Shown piece by piece: positions 1 to 11,352 of a DNA stretch of 64,000 nucleotides. The notes under the pieces are model-generated. The model had not been told where the DNA came from. It did not search any database and saw only the letters and a program-made list of their open reading frames with translations. Where the stretch lies: contig CM067541.1 in the NCBI GenBank assembly GCA_034509755.1, positions 25,116,501 through 25,180,500 on the forward strand, in the 5' to 3' direction. The stretch's first letter is position 1, and each line of letters begins with the position of its first letter. A program made the translations under genes and the position numbers. Source of the stretch: Anisodus tanguticus. Taxonomy: Eukaryota > Streptophyta > Magnoliopsida > Solanales > Solanaceae.

Positions 1-300
1 TTAAAATGAGCTTGTATTTGGATACTTTTTCTTTTTAGAAAACAAAGATACCCCAATCTTTGCTTCTAACTTGGAGCCATAATAAAAGCTAACAATGTTT
101 CAATACTAATATACAAATTTAAATGTAATCCTTGTGACCCTAAAACGTTTTTTCATTCATATGCGAGAACATCTAGTTATTTTTTCTCCCTAATATTATG
201 TTTTATTTCCTACAACTTTTTACAATTATGCTTTTTGAAATATAAAGTTGCAATTCGTTTTCATTATTTTACTTTGTACTATATTGTTTTTTTATTTGAA
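1..300. other. AT-rich gene-free flank
   Basis: No open frame or recognisable repeat can be supported here. The stretch is strongly AT-rich and ends at the edge of the Copia-1 LTR. Bases 296-300 (ttgaa) would be the left target-site duplication of that element, but the right copy cannot be found because the element is truncated. Confidence 0.5.
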
Positions 301-511
301 TGAAAGAATATAACCCCTTCATAATTTTCATTAACGAAGAAGTATTTATATATAATATACAATCTCTAAATATGGAAAATCATATTCCTACTATAACAAT
401 AAATCCTAATTACACTTGTACACAAATTCTTCATCTATGGTAAGTTTTACACTAGAACTCGGATACATGTGATATAAACGTTTGCTGCATGTATATCAGC
501 TCCCTCTGTCA
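301..511 (-). repeat. Copia-1 3' LTR (minus-strand element)
   Basis: The segment begins tg and ends ca on the plus strand, as an LTR should. It abuts a C-rich tract at 512-522 that reads on the minus strand as a polypurine tract of the form ctgcgggggtg. Copia-3 has the same arrangement (LTR edge next to gtcccccgcag). The RNase H reading frame of Copia-1 ends within a few bases of this boundary. The 211-bp length fits the short LTRs of Ale/Retrofit copia elements. No matching 5' LTR is seen to the right of the element. Confidence 0.7.
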
Positions 512-2039
512 CACCCCCGCAGTCATAGCAGGAGGCTGTCGTACGCTGAGACCGTCCCTAAAATCTTCAAATAGAACTGAGGGAAGACCCTTAGTAAAGA
601 TGTCAGCAATCTGGTACCTGGAAGGGTCATGCAAGACGCGTACTTGTCCACGAGCTACCTTTTCGCGAACAAAGTAAATATCCATCTCGATATGCTTAGT
701 GCGCTGATGTTGGACCGAATTCCCAGAAAGATAGATTGCACTAACATTATCACAGTAGACCAATGTAGCTTTCTGAATATGAAAGTGAAGCTCTAATAGA
801 AAATTACGTAGCCAACATGATTCAGACACCACATTGGCTACCCCACGATACTCGGCCTCCGCACTAGATCTCGATAATGTAGCCTAGCGTTTCACCGACC
901 AAGAGACCAAGTTATCACCAATAAACATACAATAACCAGATATCGAACGTCTGGTATCGGGACATCCACCCCAATCAGCATATGTATAAGACATGAGAGT
1001 AGAGACAGAGAATGGATATAAATGCAATCCATAATCAAGTGTGCCATATATGTATCGTATAATGTGTTTGAGCGCATGCATGTGCTCAATCCGTGGATCA
1101 TGCATAAATAAACACACCTGCTAAACTGCATAAGTAATATCAGGTCTCGTGAAAGTAAGTTACTGAAGTGCCCCTGTAAGGCTGCGATAGTGGGTGAGAT
1201 CCTTGTATGGTGTGTTAGACATAACACTCAGTTTCGGTTTGGTATCAATCGGAGTAGAAGTAGATTTACAAGATGACATGCCAATTCTCTCAATAATCTC
1301 AGCTGCATACTTTTTCTGCGATAAAAATAGACCACCTGCATGACGAGTGACAGCTATAGCCAAAAAATAACTCAAGGGCCTCAAGTCTTTCATAGCAAAT
1401 TTTGAATTGAGAAGGGACATGATAGACTTGCGTAGAATATCAGATGAGGCAGTCAATATAATATCATCAACATATAACAGAATGTATGTCAGAGAAGTAC
1501 CACACCGATAGATAAACAGAGAATGATCAGACATGCTGTGAGAAAATCCAATAGTAGATACATAATCTGCAAACCTTATACCAAGCCCGTGGGGCCTGCT
1601 TAAGACCATACAAGGACTTCTTGAGTACACAGACATGATTTGGATAATCGGGGTGTCTGAAACCCAAGGGCTAATGCATGTACACTGTTTCCTTGAGATC
1701 ACTATGTAAAAAAATATTTTTCACGTCCAACTGATGAATGTGCCATGCTTTTGAGAGAGCTAGACTAAGAACAATGCGAATCATAGCCGGTTTGACCACC
1801 GAACTAAATGTCTCACCACAATCCACGTCAACCTGTTGAGATTTTCCATCACCTACAAGATGTGCCTTATGCCTCTCAAAACAACCGTCAGATTTTTCCT
1901 TACGAGTAAAAATCCACATAGACCGAATAATATTAACACCAAGTGGACGGGGTACCAACTCCCATGTCTTATTTTCAATTAGAGCTTTATATTCGTCGTC
2001 CATGGCCATTTTCCAATTCGGGTCATGAAGGGCAGACAC
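509..2039 (-). pseudogene. Copia-1 reverse transcriptase and RNase H (broken)
   Basis: Three collinear frames carry this region. Frame 1671-2039 contains the RT N-terminus (TWELVPRP, SMWIFTRK, GETFSSVVKPA, QLDVKN). Frame 1160-1702 contains the polymerase motif LLYVDDIILTAS and the copia motif KYAAEIIER. Frames 884-1117 and 509-832 contain the RNase H part (ADWGGCPDTRRS, SCWLRNFLLEL, RTKHIEMDI, IADIFTKGLP). The catalytic YVDD is preserved. Frame breaks near 1680, 1130 and 880 make it non-functional in cis. The strong similarity to the RT of Copia-2 and Copia-3 supports common family membership. The frame ends right at the polypurine tract and 3' LTR, as expected for copia. Confidence 0.85.
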
Positions 2040-2312
2040 ATGGTTACATGGCAGGGGTGATTTAGTGACATTAGAATTTAGATTAAAATGTCATTTAGGT
2101 TTAAAAATACCCTGTTGGCTACGAGTGATGGGCCCTTGTTTGACTCGAGATGGTTGGGGACGGTTTTTGGGGTGGTGGCTGATTTAATTCGGACTAGCTA
2201 GCAGGCAGTGGGCATGCTGGCCGAGAACCTGAAGCAACCACGGAACTGGGCCTAGCCGCAGGACTGTTTACGAGATCTGTGGGACCAGCAGGCAGTGGGC
2301 CTGCTGGCAGAT

Positions 2313-3530
2313 TCAGAGAACTAGGGGTTGGGCCCACTGATGGATCATATACGGGGATGGCCCATCATTTAAAAAATCATAGGAACTAGACACGGTTAAC
2401 AAACAGAAATTGGGATTCATCAAAATATCATAGTGACTAATGATGATTTTATTAGAAGATAAATCAAAATATTTATAACCACGATGATTAGACGGATAAC
2501 CCAAAAACACACAAGCGGTAGGCCGGGCTTGAAGTTTATTAATTGTAGTGGACGAAATAAGTGGATAGCACAAACACCCAAACACCCGAAGATGAGAATA
2601 TGACGGGTCTTCATGATAAAGAATTTGTAGGGGAGATTTATATGTTAATCCTTTGTTAGGAAGAATGTTAAGGAGGTAGATATTCATTTGTACATCGTGA
2701 TGCCAAAAAGAAGGAGATAATGAGGCATGGGCGAGCAAAGTCCGGACAATATTATTAATGGTGCGATTTTTTTTTCCGGCCTTCCCATTTTGTGAGGACG
2801 TATGAGGACAAAAAAATTGAAAAATTATGCCATTAGCATCACAAAAGTCGCGGAACGGCCCATTATCATATTCCCTTCCATTATCACATTGAACATTTTT
2901 AATTTCCCGTTCAAATTGGGTACAGATGAATGCTCTAATTTTTAAGAATGTTGAAAACACTTGATACTTTTTAGACAAATGAAAGATCCACAAAAAATTA
3001 GAACAATCATCCAAGAATAAAACATAATAACGATGGCCCACAAAACTTAAAATGGGAGATGTCCATAAATCACTATGAATAATGCCAAATGACATCAACA
3101 TACTAGAAGTAGAGGCTACAAAAGGTAATCTAACAAGTTTCCCTAATGTACACGAAGGACAAATAGGAGCACTACTCGTACTCTTACAATTAATAAATTT
3201 ATTACTACGAAGAGACACAACAACAGAAGACCTTGGGTGACCTAAACGGGCATGCCACAAGGACGGAGCAAGAGCAGAAAATATAGAAGGTGTGGCTTGA
3301 CTCGTGGACATGGTGGTGGTGGTGATTGAATATTGCTCGCCCCAACTATTACACCCCATTAGAGGTATCCCCGTCTTGAAATCCTTCATAGAAAATCCAA
3401 AAGGGTCAAATTTAATAGAAACCCAATTATCAGTTGTGAATTTTCGGACTGACACCAAATTTTTAATTAAGTGAGGGGCATGAAGGACATTTTTTAGGAT
3501 GAGAGATGGATGTGGGGGGAGGGGGGACAA
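2313..3530 (-). pseudogene. Copia-1 integrase
   Basis: This is a 405-residue frame with the copia integrase layout. The GAG-pre-integrase zinc finger reads SLWHARLGHP followed by CPSCTLGK (HHCC-type residues). The catalytic core begins at HSDLW and continues through YYVLFLDDCSNF and the second acidic region NVQCDNGREYDN. C-terminal copia motifs follow (FGCLCYP, CVFLGYPSNHRGYK). Integrase would join the element cDNA to host DNA. The frame starts at an internal methionine, and the protease-linking residues lie in another frame upstream, so it was once part of a longer polyprotein. The polyproline and spacer region that normally precedes RT (about 2040-2312) is decayed. Confidence 0.85.
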
Positions 3531-3603
3531 ATTTGTGTGACCATATCCACGAATTGAAATTGAATTGTCATTACCAACAATTATGCCTCGATTTTTCTCA
3601 TAA

Positions 3604-4238
3604 TGAAATAAGACTAGAGATTACTTATGTCGATGTCATATGAGAAGTGGCTCCGGTGTCCATGTACCAATTTGTGTCCGGAGGATTTAATCCAAGTGTA
3701 TGCATTGCGGCCTCAATATCCGTAGGTGTCGGAAACGCCGCTGGGACCGCAGCCACGAAGGCTTGTTGAGGCCGAGGCCCAAGCAAGCCAGGCCCAACAA
3801 CAGACTTTCCAGACCGAGTATGCTGAAATTGCTGCAAATTGGGCCTCTGCTGGCCGGCCCAATTCACTGGACAAGGAGCTAGAAATTGAAACGGGTAGCC
3901 AGGCCAGTTGGACAACTGCCAGCCCTACTGGTCAGCGACATTGTTGGCCCACTGGCCAGGCCACAGCTCTGGACCAGCAGCCTGCGGTGGCCCCTGTCAG
4001 CTTCCGGTAGGACCCCTGCTACCGCCAATGTTATCGCGCGGCCGCCGTCGTTTTTGGATTTCTGATTTTGACCCTGTTTACCACCCCCGTTGTTCCAATT
4101 GGGAGTGTAATTAGCCGAAGATGATGGGGAGTAGGAATTTGATGGCGAGTCCGCTGTCGCACCCATTTTATACCTTGGCTCGCGACGTAATGGCGTCGAT
4201 TCCCTCTGGATTGATAAATGTTGTTGAGGAGTTGCCAC
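3604..4238 (-). pseudogene. Copia-1 gag C-terminus and protease start (truncated)
   Basis: Frame 3625-3915 contains a proline/glutamine-rich gag tail followed by NWYMDTGATSHMT, the aspartic protease active site (DTGA) of copia polyproteins. Frame 3879-4238 gives the Gly/Asn/Gln-rich gag segment upstream (NNGGGKQGQNQ). The two need a frame change near 4040 to join, so gag is broken. Compared with Copia-2, the roughly 200-residue N-terminal gag domain is missing. The overlapping plus-strand frames are antisense shadows of this low-complexity segment. Confidence 0.7.
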
Positions 4239-4240
4239 CT

Positions 4241-7140
4241 AATTATTCTATGGTGAATTAGGGCACCTAAATGTTAATTAAATATTGCAATGTGAACTCT
4301 GATTACTGGTCTGCGAAACTAATGAGATTCTAGGTAAGGGTTCTTTATTATCCTAAAGGGAATGGGGTAGGCATCCTTTAAGATCCGCTAACTTACGGTT
4401 ATCCGATCAAACTCAAGTTAATTATTATGCTAAGAAAATGCATGTTTTAAAAGTATAAAGTTAAAAATGATGTTGCAAGTAGTTAATAAAGGATGCATTT
4501 TTTGACAATGTAAAGTTTTTCACCGCTTATTCCTTTTTGAAGAGTATTGCAAAAGCGGTTGTGATTTTTGAGAAATAAATTTCCGGTATAAATTCTGAAA
4601 AGAGCATGGCCTTTTTTATAAAGTTGTATGCGTAAAATTAATTTTTTGGATAAAAGCGTGCATGTGTAAGACATTGTTTATAAAATACATGCAAAGTTCA
4701 ATTTTTGAAATAAAAATATGCATTTGTATGAAAGTTGAAAAATATATACAAAGTTGATTTTTGGATAAAATACGCATTTGTATGGAAAGTTGATAAAATA
4801 CATATTTTTGCAATTGATAGTAAATGGAGAAAGTAAATTATTTATAATGCAACGAGGTGATTTTCTATGAAATTTATTTTAAGTTGCAAATCGGATAGAA
4901 ACGAAACCTTGTTTGTATGATTAATAATGCGAATAAAAGATCAAGTTATTTTGAAAGTTTAAACATGCATGGCGAGCCTAAAATGAGCTAGCACTGGATT
5001 TTGATTTATTTTAAACTGTCCGAGCCTAAAATAATTGAATTAGCGAAGGGTTTCCGATTTTAAGCTACCATATTAATTATCCATTCATAGCCTAATTATT
5101 CTAAATGTCCTAACAATCACACAAACATTAAATAATTATTACAACCCTAAAAAATAGAAATAACGGAATTAAAGAGTAATAATAAAAGGGAACTAAGGTG
5201 GATGACGATGTCATCTCGCCCTATTTGTTTTGAAATCCCGAGGTTGGAGAATGCAAGGAATGTGGATGCGGGTCTTCGTTTGACACTAGCCATGATGAGT
5301 CTCATAACGAGACTCTTCGTTGCTCTCGGTGCATTTCATGTAAACAAAACAAAAGAAAATGATTAGTAGACGGAATATGAAAATATATACATGAGAAAAT
5401 ATAGATATTCATGAAAAGGTAATATATTGTTGGGCCTCATGTTTAATATGATTTAACAAGCTTTACTAAATACAAAATGTTATGCACAGGTGACTATTTC
5501 ATGACTTAGCAGACAAAGTGTGCCATTTGATTAACTTAGGAGGTTTCATATGCTGATATCGACGTGGTTCAACATTAAAATAGAGAATGCAAGAAAATGA
5601 CCAATTCAAGAACATTTGACACGTATTAGGCTTCCGCAGGGTAGTTGAATGCATGATTCGCAAAGAGAAAGTCCAACACACCATATTTCAGAGAAAAGAA
5701 AAGGCAAACCAAATAGAATATGGGCCCAACATAGTCATATTGCCATTATACGCACATACTAGGCCACATCTAACAGGCCGTGGACCATGATATTCATAAT
5801 ATATGTGATATACCGGAATGACATACATACATATACAACTTGGATATACACTGGGTTCATACTTGATTTGTATGTTATGCATATCTCAAAATATATCATC
5901 CAAGACAAGGAATCACTTAGGAGAAGAACGACAAAGTCACTGCAGTGTAGAAATAAAAACAGATGCAGAGAATATTTGGATGAATCAATCAAGACAACCA
6001 AGCAGAAAAGGCAAAAGTGAACAAATTTAGCTATGAGGAGAGTGAAGAAGGGGAATGTCTATTGCTTAGAATATCAAATAAAGAACCATGTTAATTCAGA
6101 AACTAATAGACATACTACAACCAATATCATAGATATTTTCTTGGTGAAGAAAGAAAGGGAAGGCACACAATTAGTTTTGGTAGGCTAAACAGGACATCAC
6201 ATGACCTATAAGACTTCTCATGCTATCACAGGGCATTATCACACTAAGACAAGCAGGGCAAACAAATAATCACCTCATAAATATGAAGGCAGACAAATAT
6301 AATCTCATGATCATCAAATGCTGGCATCTTAAATACACAGAGGCTATTCCCCACTCACATTTGAGACATGAAGACATGCCCACAAGCAGGCATAACATTA
6401 CACAACCAATTAGACATACCAGACAGAAGAAAAGGTAAATAGTCACAAGATGATACTTTTAGGAGAGCAGGAACAGTTATTATAGTCTAGACATATAAGC
6501 ATGTTTAAGCCACAGATTGTATGAGAGCATTTTAGTCAATCATAGCATGGTCAATATAATACTAGGTGGATTTTAAGTATGACAGACCAACATGCTAGGC
6601 TGGCTAGACCAAATATAGGAGACTCCACCAAACAACTTACTTCAACATTACTGATTTATAACATATTAATCATTTAAGATACTGACTGAAGCACAAGGAT
6701 TCAGGGTAATTAACTCAAATTTTGTCATGTACAGACTCATAGGCATGCTAGGAAATAAGGCAAGAAGGAAAAATTTAAAGCATTATTAATGCTTAGTCAT
6801 AGGGGATGATTAAAAAACCACATAACACATTTTCAAAGTTATTAAACTCCTTCCATACTTGGCATGATATTCAGATAAATGAAAAAACAAATATAGGCAG
6901 ACATTCAGGACATGATCAGGTATGATGTAACCCTTGAAGAAAGACAAACCACATGCTAGTTATTCATACCACATATTTCACCTAAAAGAATCAATACATA
7001 TTTATATAAACTAGGTCTGGACTTCAACATAGGATATCTAGATAGGGATGAGCAATTAGACAAACTAGGATCAAATGGTGCTACACTGGTCATATCATAA
7101 TTTTACCAAGTATTTTAAATAACTCTGTACATCAACAAAA
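4241..7140. other. Gene-free AT-rich region, probable dispersed repeats
   Basis: No frame longer than about 95 codons occurs and none resembles a known protein. The first kilobase, with a segment around 4370-4420 (gggaatggggtaggcatcc), has the look of non-coding LTR-element sequence. I recognise it only as repeat-like, not as a named family. 5340-7140 is uniformly AT-rich with no visible domain, hairpin or array. Confidence 0.4.
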
Positions 7141-7371
7141 CGTAAAACTGAACGGCTTTGGATTCATGTTTCCTTACAGAAATATCATCCGAAGTGCTCT
7201 TGCTTCCACTGAAGTGCTCAACTGAACCTTTTGCATCTTAGTTTTCCCATTGAACCAAATTCTTGGGATCTCCAGCCATATGGTTGGGTTACCACCGCAA
7301 AGGTTCGCATTTATTGGGTTTTAAGCCCATTCCCCTAGACAGACAGAACTCTTGATCTTCGGGTAGTCCCT

Positions 7372-7608
7372 TAGTTAAAGGGCCCGCTATATCCTTTGAT
7401 TATTAATCAAGAAAGTGACACCCGTGATGATCAACTGCCATACGGTCTTATGTCTCCGACAGATATGTCCAGACGCCATCATCCGTCCATTTGTTAAAGG
7501 GTTCGCTATATCCTTTGATTATTAATCAAGGAAGTGACACCCGTGATGATCAACTGCCATACGGTCTTATGTCTCCGACAGATATGTCAGACGCTATCAT
7601 CCGTCCCT
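7372..7608. repeat. 119-bp tandem duplication in the decayed copia RNase H tail
   Basis: Two adjacent units (7372-7490 and 7491-7608) share the phrase ttaaagggNNcgctatatcc and continue nearly identically through tcaactgccatacggtctta to the end of the unit. The period read from the coordinates is 119 bp, with a few substitutions and a one-base deletion. The duplication repeats the end of the copia RNase H region, so it arose after the element had inserted. Confidence 0.85.
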
Positions 7609-8943
7609 TTTCTGAAATCGACCGGCTAGCCACAGTGTAAACTGCTAAAGGCACGGGTTTCTCCCAATAAAGGACATCCTCTAAGGAGTCGTGAAGTTAC
7701 TCACCTTCTTTCATGCTTTGTTTTAAGCGATAAACTCTGATTTCATCATGAATCGGCCGATGCAAGTTTGCTTAGAAGATTTTCTAAGACACACCATACA
7801 CATCTATTTGTGGCTTTGGTGTTCTTCATATCTGATATCCAGTTTGCATCACTGTGTTCTCCTAGAACCATTGGACATCCAGTATACCAAATTCCATAGA
7901 TAAGCGAATATTTTAGATATTTGTCACATCCGACTTAACGCCTTCTATCGATCATTTTCAGAATCACGAGTGAACCTTTGTTCAACTGATCTGCTTTGTA
8001 AGCCGATACCAAGTTGGTTGTAGTATGTAAAATACATTGAACTACATGTGACCTGCACATATCGCTCCTTGTATATGGGTGCACCATGATTACAATCAGT
8101 TCTATGATTCATATCTATTGGCGATTTCAACGAGACTGTCACAACTGAATTTGGAGTTAGAACAGTCCATTAGATGTCTTAGAAATCTCAATTCCTAAGA
8201 TGTCATCTGTGATACCCATATCTTTCATATCGAGACTTTTGTTTCAATATGACTTCCACTTTCAGTCTGTTGGTTTTTCAACTGTTGGCTTTCTAACTTC
8301 AGAGTCAATGTTTCTGTTTCAGATTCATTATTTCTGTTTTATCTTAAACTTCCAGGACCAAAATATAAACATTTCAGGGACCAAAATGAAAGTTCAGGAA
8401 GAATCCCATCAAACCAACTCTGATCCTCCCCTTCTAACTCTCCGGTTAGGAAGGCTATTACAACATCCGTGTCACGCAAGACTGTAATGGCCCTGGATGT
8501 TAAGCTATTCACAGGGGAGCACATGTACAAGTAGCCGAGGCCTTATACTCGTCAGTAGATCCATCTACTTTGTACTCACTTTTGAGTATCCACTTTTACA
8601 ACCCAAAGGTTCTTTTTTCGGAGAAAGGTTAACCATTACACAAGTATGGTTCTATATGATGGAATCTATTTCTCTTTCTGTAGCTTCTTTCCAAAGCAGC
8701 GCTTCTGGAGATGACAATTCTCTGTTAATTGTCCATGGTTCATTCTCAACCATACAAGCTAAAAGGCCTAGAACAAGTCTTTGTCCCCTCTTTGCTCCGT
8801 CTCGGTTTAACATCTAGAATTCATGAGTTCTGTAGATCTGGAATATTAAGTTTTGGATAGTCAGCAACTTCCGAGTCCTGTAACTATGGAACGTCTAGTT
8901 CCGGACAGTCAGGCCCTCGCGGGTTCTTGTTAACCTCGAGCAA

Positions 8944-9250
8944 TTACTTCTTTTTCCTTCTCAAAAGAAAGTTATCTTTAAAGAATTCATCATTCTTTGA
9001 CACCAAGAGGCGATAAGCACTACTGTTATTTGCAAATCCAGTGGATATGCAATTTACAGTCTTATGTCCAACTTGACCTATTTCGGTATTCCAACCTCTA
9101 CCAAGCCACCCCACAACATAATATTTGTAAGTGGAATCCTTTCCATGTTTCACACGGAGGGTTATCCTTATCCTTATGCATTATTCTGTTGAGAATCGCA
9201 TTAGCGGTAAGGATCGCCTTGCCCACGTATTTTGGGCGTATGACTTTACG
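8944..9250 (-). pseudogene. Copia integrase C-terminal fragment
   Basis: The minus-strand frame 8944-9153 contains VGHKTVNCISTGFANNSSAY, a recognisable form of the copia integrase C-terminal motif. It continues upstream in another frame with ANAILNRI and the P-E-W-K-G type motif region (9153-9250). It is the best-preserved piece of the decayed element at 7.15-9.96 kb. Frame breaks and the missing catalytic core mean no function is expected. Confidence 0.75.
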
Positions 9251-9964
9251 CTTGGCTAACACCGTTAGACTGAGGTGAGAAATAAGCAGTCATTTGATGA
9301 ACGATGCTTCACATTCTCCCCCTCTATCATTACAAATTCCTCAATCCGTATGCTTAGTTGATTTTCAACTTCTGCTTTATAGCGCTTATCCGCTTCAACA
9401 ACGTCATCTTTGCTTTCAACTAACAAAAGATGCAATACGATCTACCATTATTAATGAAGGTCACAAAGTACTTGTCTCCCCCCTCTATTTTGTATAAACT
9501 TCAAATCACCCATGTAGGTGACTAAGTTCTAGATGAGCGGTGCTTCTTTCACTATTCCTTTGACATAATGGAAAGGTGATTTTGCCTCTTCGCCTACCTC
9601 ACATTCATTTTAAGGGTTTATGTCGACAGAAGGCGACAATCTCAACTTTGTTAGCTTTTGAATGACTTTCTATTTAACGTGTCTTAATGTATGATGGGAT
9701 AGGTGCCCGGATTACAAATATATCATTCATTTAGCTATAGACATACTGTACCATTCTTAGTTATTTCAGACCTGTTGGACTAGTCTCAAACCAGCTTGAC
9801 CAACATCGTCCTTTAAACCAAGTTTGGGACATATATCACCTCCTTTTAGAGTGATCCCATTCCCTGAAGTCCTATTGAGGACAACCTCTCCAACCCCTTC
9901 TACTTTAGAGGTAGCGTTGCTTCACATGAACAACCTCTTGCCCGTGGTTAGGGCGTAACCGGAT

Positions 9965-10410
9965 CATATGTGATCTGGATACTCTGGCACACTCTAGTTG
10001 CTTTGGCAGACTGAGTGTCCAATTTCTTTTCTGCCTTTCTTTTGTCCTTCAGATCATTTAAGACTTGGAACTCTGGCCCACATCACTAGGTGTCCATTAC
10101 TTTTCTGTCTTTCTTCTGGCCTTCAGATCACTTAAGACCCGGAAATTCTGGCCTACCTCACTAGGTGTCCATCCTTCAGATCATTTAAGACCTAGAAATT
10201 TTGGCTCACTCCAGTCGCCCATAGGCTTTGTACGACTGAGTGTCCAATATCAACCTATTAACTGAATTCTGGCCCACTCCAGTCGCCTGTAGGCTTTGTA
10301 CGACTGAGTGTCCAATATCATCCTATCAAATGAATTCTGGCCCACTCTAGTCGCCCGTAGACTTTGTACGACTGAGTGTTCAATATCATCCTATCAAATG
10401 AAGGATCTTC
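9965..10410. repeat. Minisatellite, about 68-bp units
   Basis: At least three adjacent units (about 10195-10405) share the order ctggcccactccagtcgcc, gtaggctttgtacgactgag, tgtccaatatcatcctatca. The last full unit counts to 68 bp. More divergent copies with a cttcagatcatttaagac insert extend left to about 9965, and one more partial copy lies at 10805-10845 inside the end of the neighbouring ORF. On the minus strand each unit reads as a peptide of the type DTQSYKAYRRLEW, so it may derive from a coding repeat. That is inference only. Confidence 0.75.
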
Positions 10411-10818
10411 TGTCAAATAGTGTGACAGGTTCAACGCCTTAAGATAAACCATTATCTTTTAGTCTTCTTCCCTTGTGATTGGTGCCTAGGGAAATCCCTG
10501 ACGCTTACTCAAGAGTGGTACCAATTTTCACACAGTCAGTGGATCTCTCTCCTTCATATGTGCGAACATACTTTACACACTTTTTAATAATTACAACCAA
10601 AAGAACGGATCTTTTAAGTTTTGTTTACAATAGTCCAATCTTTAAACGGAAAGGAAGAAGATTCAATATCTGATTTTAGAGTGTAGGGAATATGAGTTTT
10701 TAATGAAAACACTTTCATATTCCAAGCTTTGCCATACACACTTTTATTCAGATATTAACTAAATACATTATAGATAAGGAATGATTATTAACTTAGACCT
10801 TTTGGATTCTAGCCCACT

Positions 10819-11352
10819 TCAGTTAGACTGAGTGTCCATATCCTCCTTACCATAATTCGGATCCTTTGTCTGGGACATATATAGGCCTTTAGCTACATGA
10901 TAGAACATCATCTTTAGCCTTCTCCTCTTGTCCCAGTTGACATCCTCAGCCTCTCGTGGGCACTTGTTTCCACCACCCTCGGGAGCGGTGACACCAACTT
11001 GTCCTTGATCTTTAGCCGTACTAGCATGACTATCAGCAGTATCTTGAAGCTCAGCATCAGATTCAGAGATCACACCTTTGATGGAAATAGTTTTGTAACT
11101 GTCGTTAAAGAGTGAATTAAAACTAGGACCAGATTTGAAAGCACAGTTGTTGACAGAGACAGTGTTTGAACTGTTAACAAAACTGTCAACCGAACTGTTT
11201 TCAAGAAGAAAACCACAGCTAGATTTGTGACCATATCTGCTGGCACACATCTTTCGAGCACTAATACAATCTTGTCTTAAAATTGTTGGATATGTAAAGC
11301 ACGTACGGGAATAGTAAATAACTATTACAGTGATCGAAAGGATAAACAACAA
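10819..11352 (-). CDS. Unassigned ORF, 177 codons, beside decayed copia
   Basis: I do not recognise this product. It opens with a hydrophobic stretch (MLFILSITVIVIYY), then a Ser/Asn/Val-rich middle (residues about 50-90) and a charged C-terminal part containing EAEDVNWDKRRRLKMMFYHVA. The last residues (DMDTQS) coincide with the peptide encoded by the 68-bp minisatellite to the left, which suggests both derive from one retroelement leader or gag-adjacent region. Its 5' end overlaps a stretch (about 11300-11360) shared with 56200-56250. The length is above chance for AT-rich DNA, but no start context or splice evidence supports a host gene. A fragment of retroelement origin is the more likely reading. 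Confidence 0.25.
   Translation of the reverse strand: MLFILSITVIVIYYSRTCFTYPTILRQDCISARKMCASRYGHKSSCGFLLENSSVDSFVNSSNTVSVNNCAFKSGPSFNSLFNDSYKTISIKGVISESDAELQDTADSHASTAKDQGQVGVTAPEGGGNKCPREAEDVNWDKRRRLKMMFYHVAKGLYMSQTKDPNYGKEDMDTQSN

Larger units (their letters stand above)
301..4240 (-). mobile_element. Copia-1: 5'-truncated Ty1/copia retrotransposon, Ale/Retrofit type
   Basis: Reading right to left on the minus strand, the order is the C-terminal part of gag, protease, integrase, reverse transcriptase, RNase H, polypurine tract and 3' LTR. This is the Ty1/copia order (integrase before reverse transcriptase). The proteins closely resemble those of Copia-2 and Copia-3 in this window. The N-terminal half of gag, the primer-binding site and the 5' LTR are missing, so the right boundary near 4240 is approximate. 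Stop codons and frame changes separate the domains, so it cannot encode a single polyprotein. The sequence to the right (4241-5340) does not match the missing gag and looks like an unrelated dispersed repeat. Confidence 0.85.
7150..9960 (-). mobile_element. Decayed Ty1/copia element (fragments only)
   Basis: Short conserved fragments occur in the correct order for a minus-strand copia element. From left to right on the plus strand they are an RNase H tail (7190-7420, decayed IADPLTKG and GMGLKP-like residues), RNase H (about 7800-7870, YTGCPMVLGEHSDANWIS), an RT N-terminus (about 8520-8625, WIL.SEYKVDGSTDEYKA), an integrase C-terminus (8944-9250, GHKTVNCISTGFANNSSAYR) and a protease region (about 9760-9930, SKVEGVGEVVLNRTSGN). 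All are separated by stops and frameshifts, and most of RT is missing. The residues differ clearly from Copia-1, -2 and -3, so this is another copia lineage. No LTR pair could be defined. Confidence 0.75.

Noticed and set aside
5687..6030. Overlapping frames of 64-80 codons on both strands
   Set aside because: Low-complexity AT-rich DNA with no conserved motif on any strand.
8200..8817. Plus-strand frames of 95-106 codons
   Set aside because: They lie opposite a decayed minus-strand copia RT region and carry no domain of their own.
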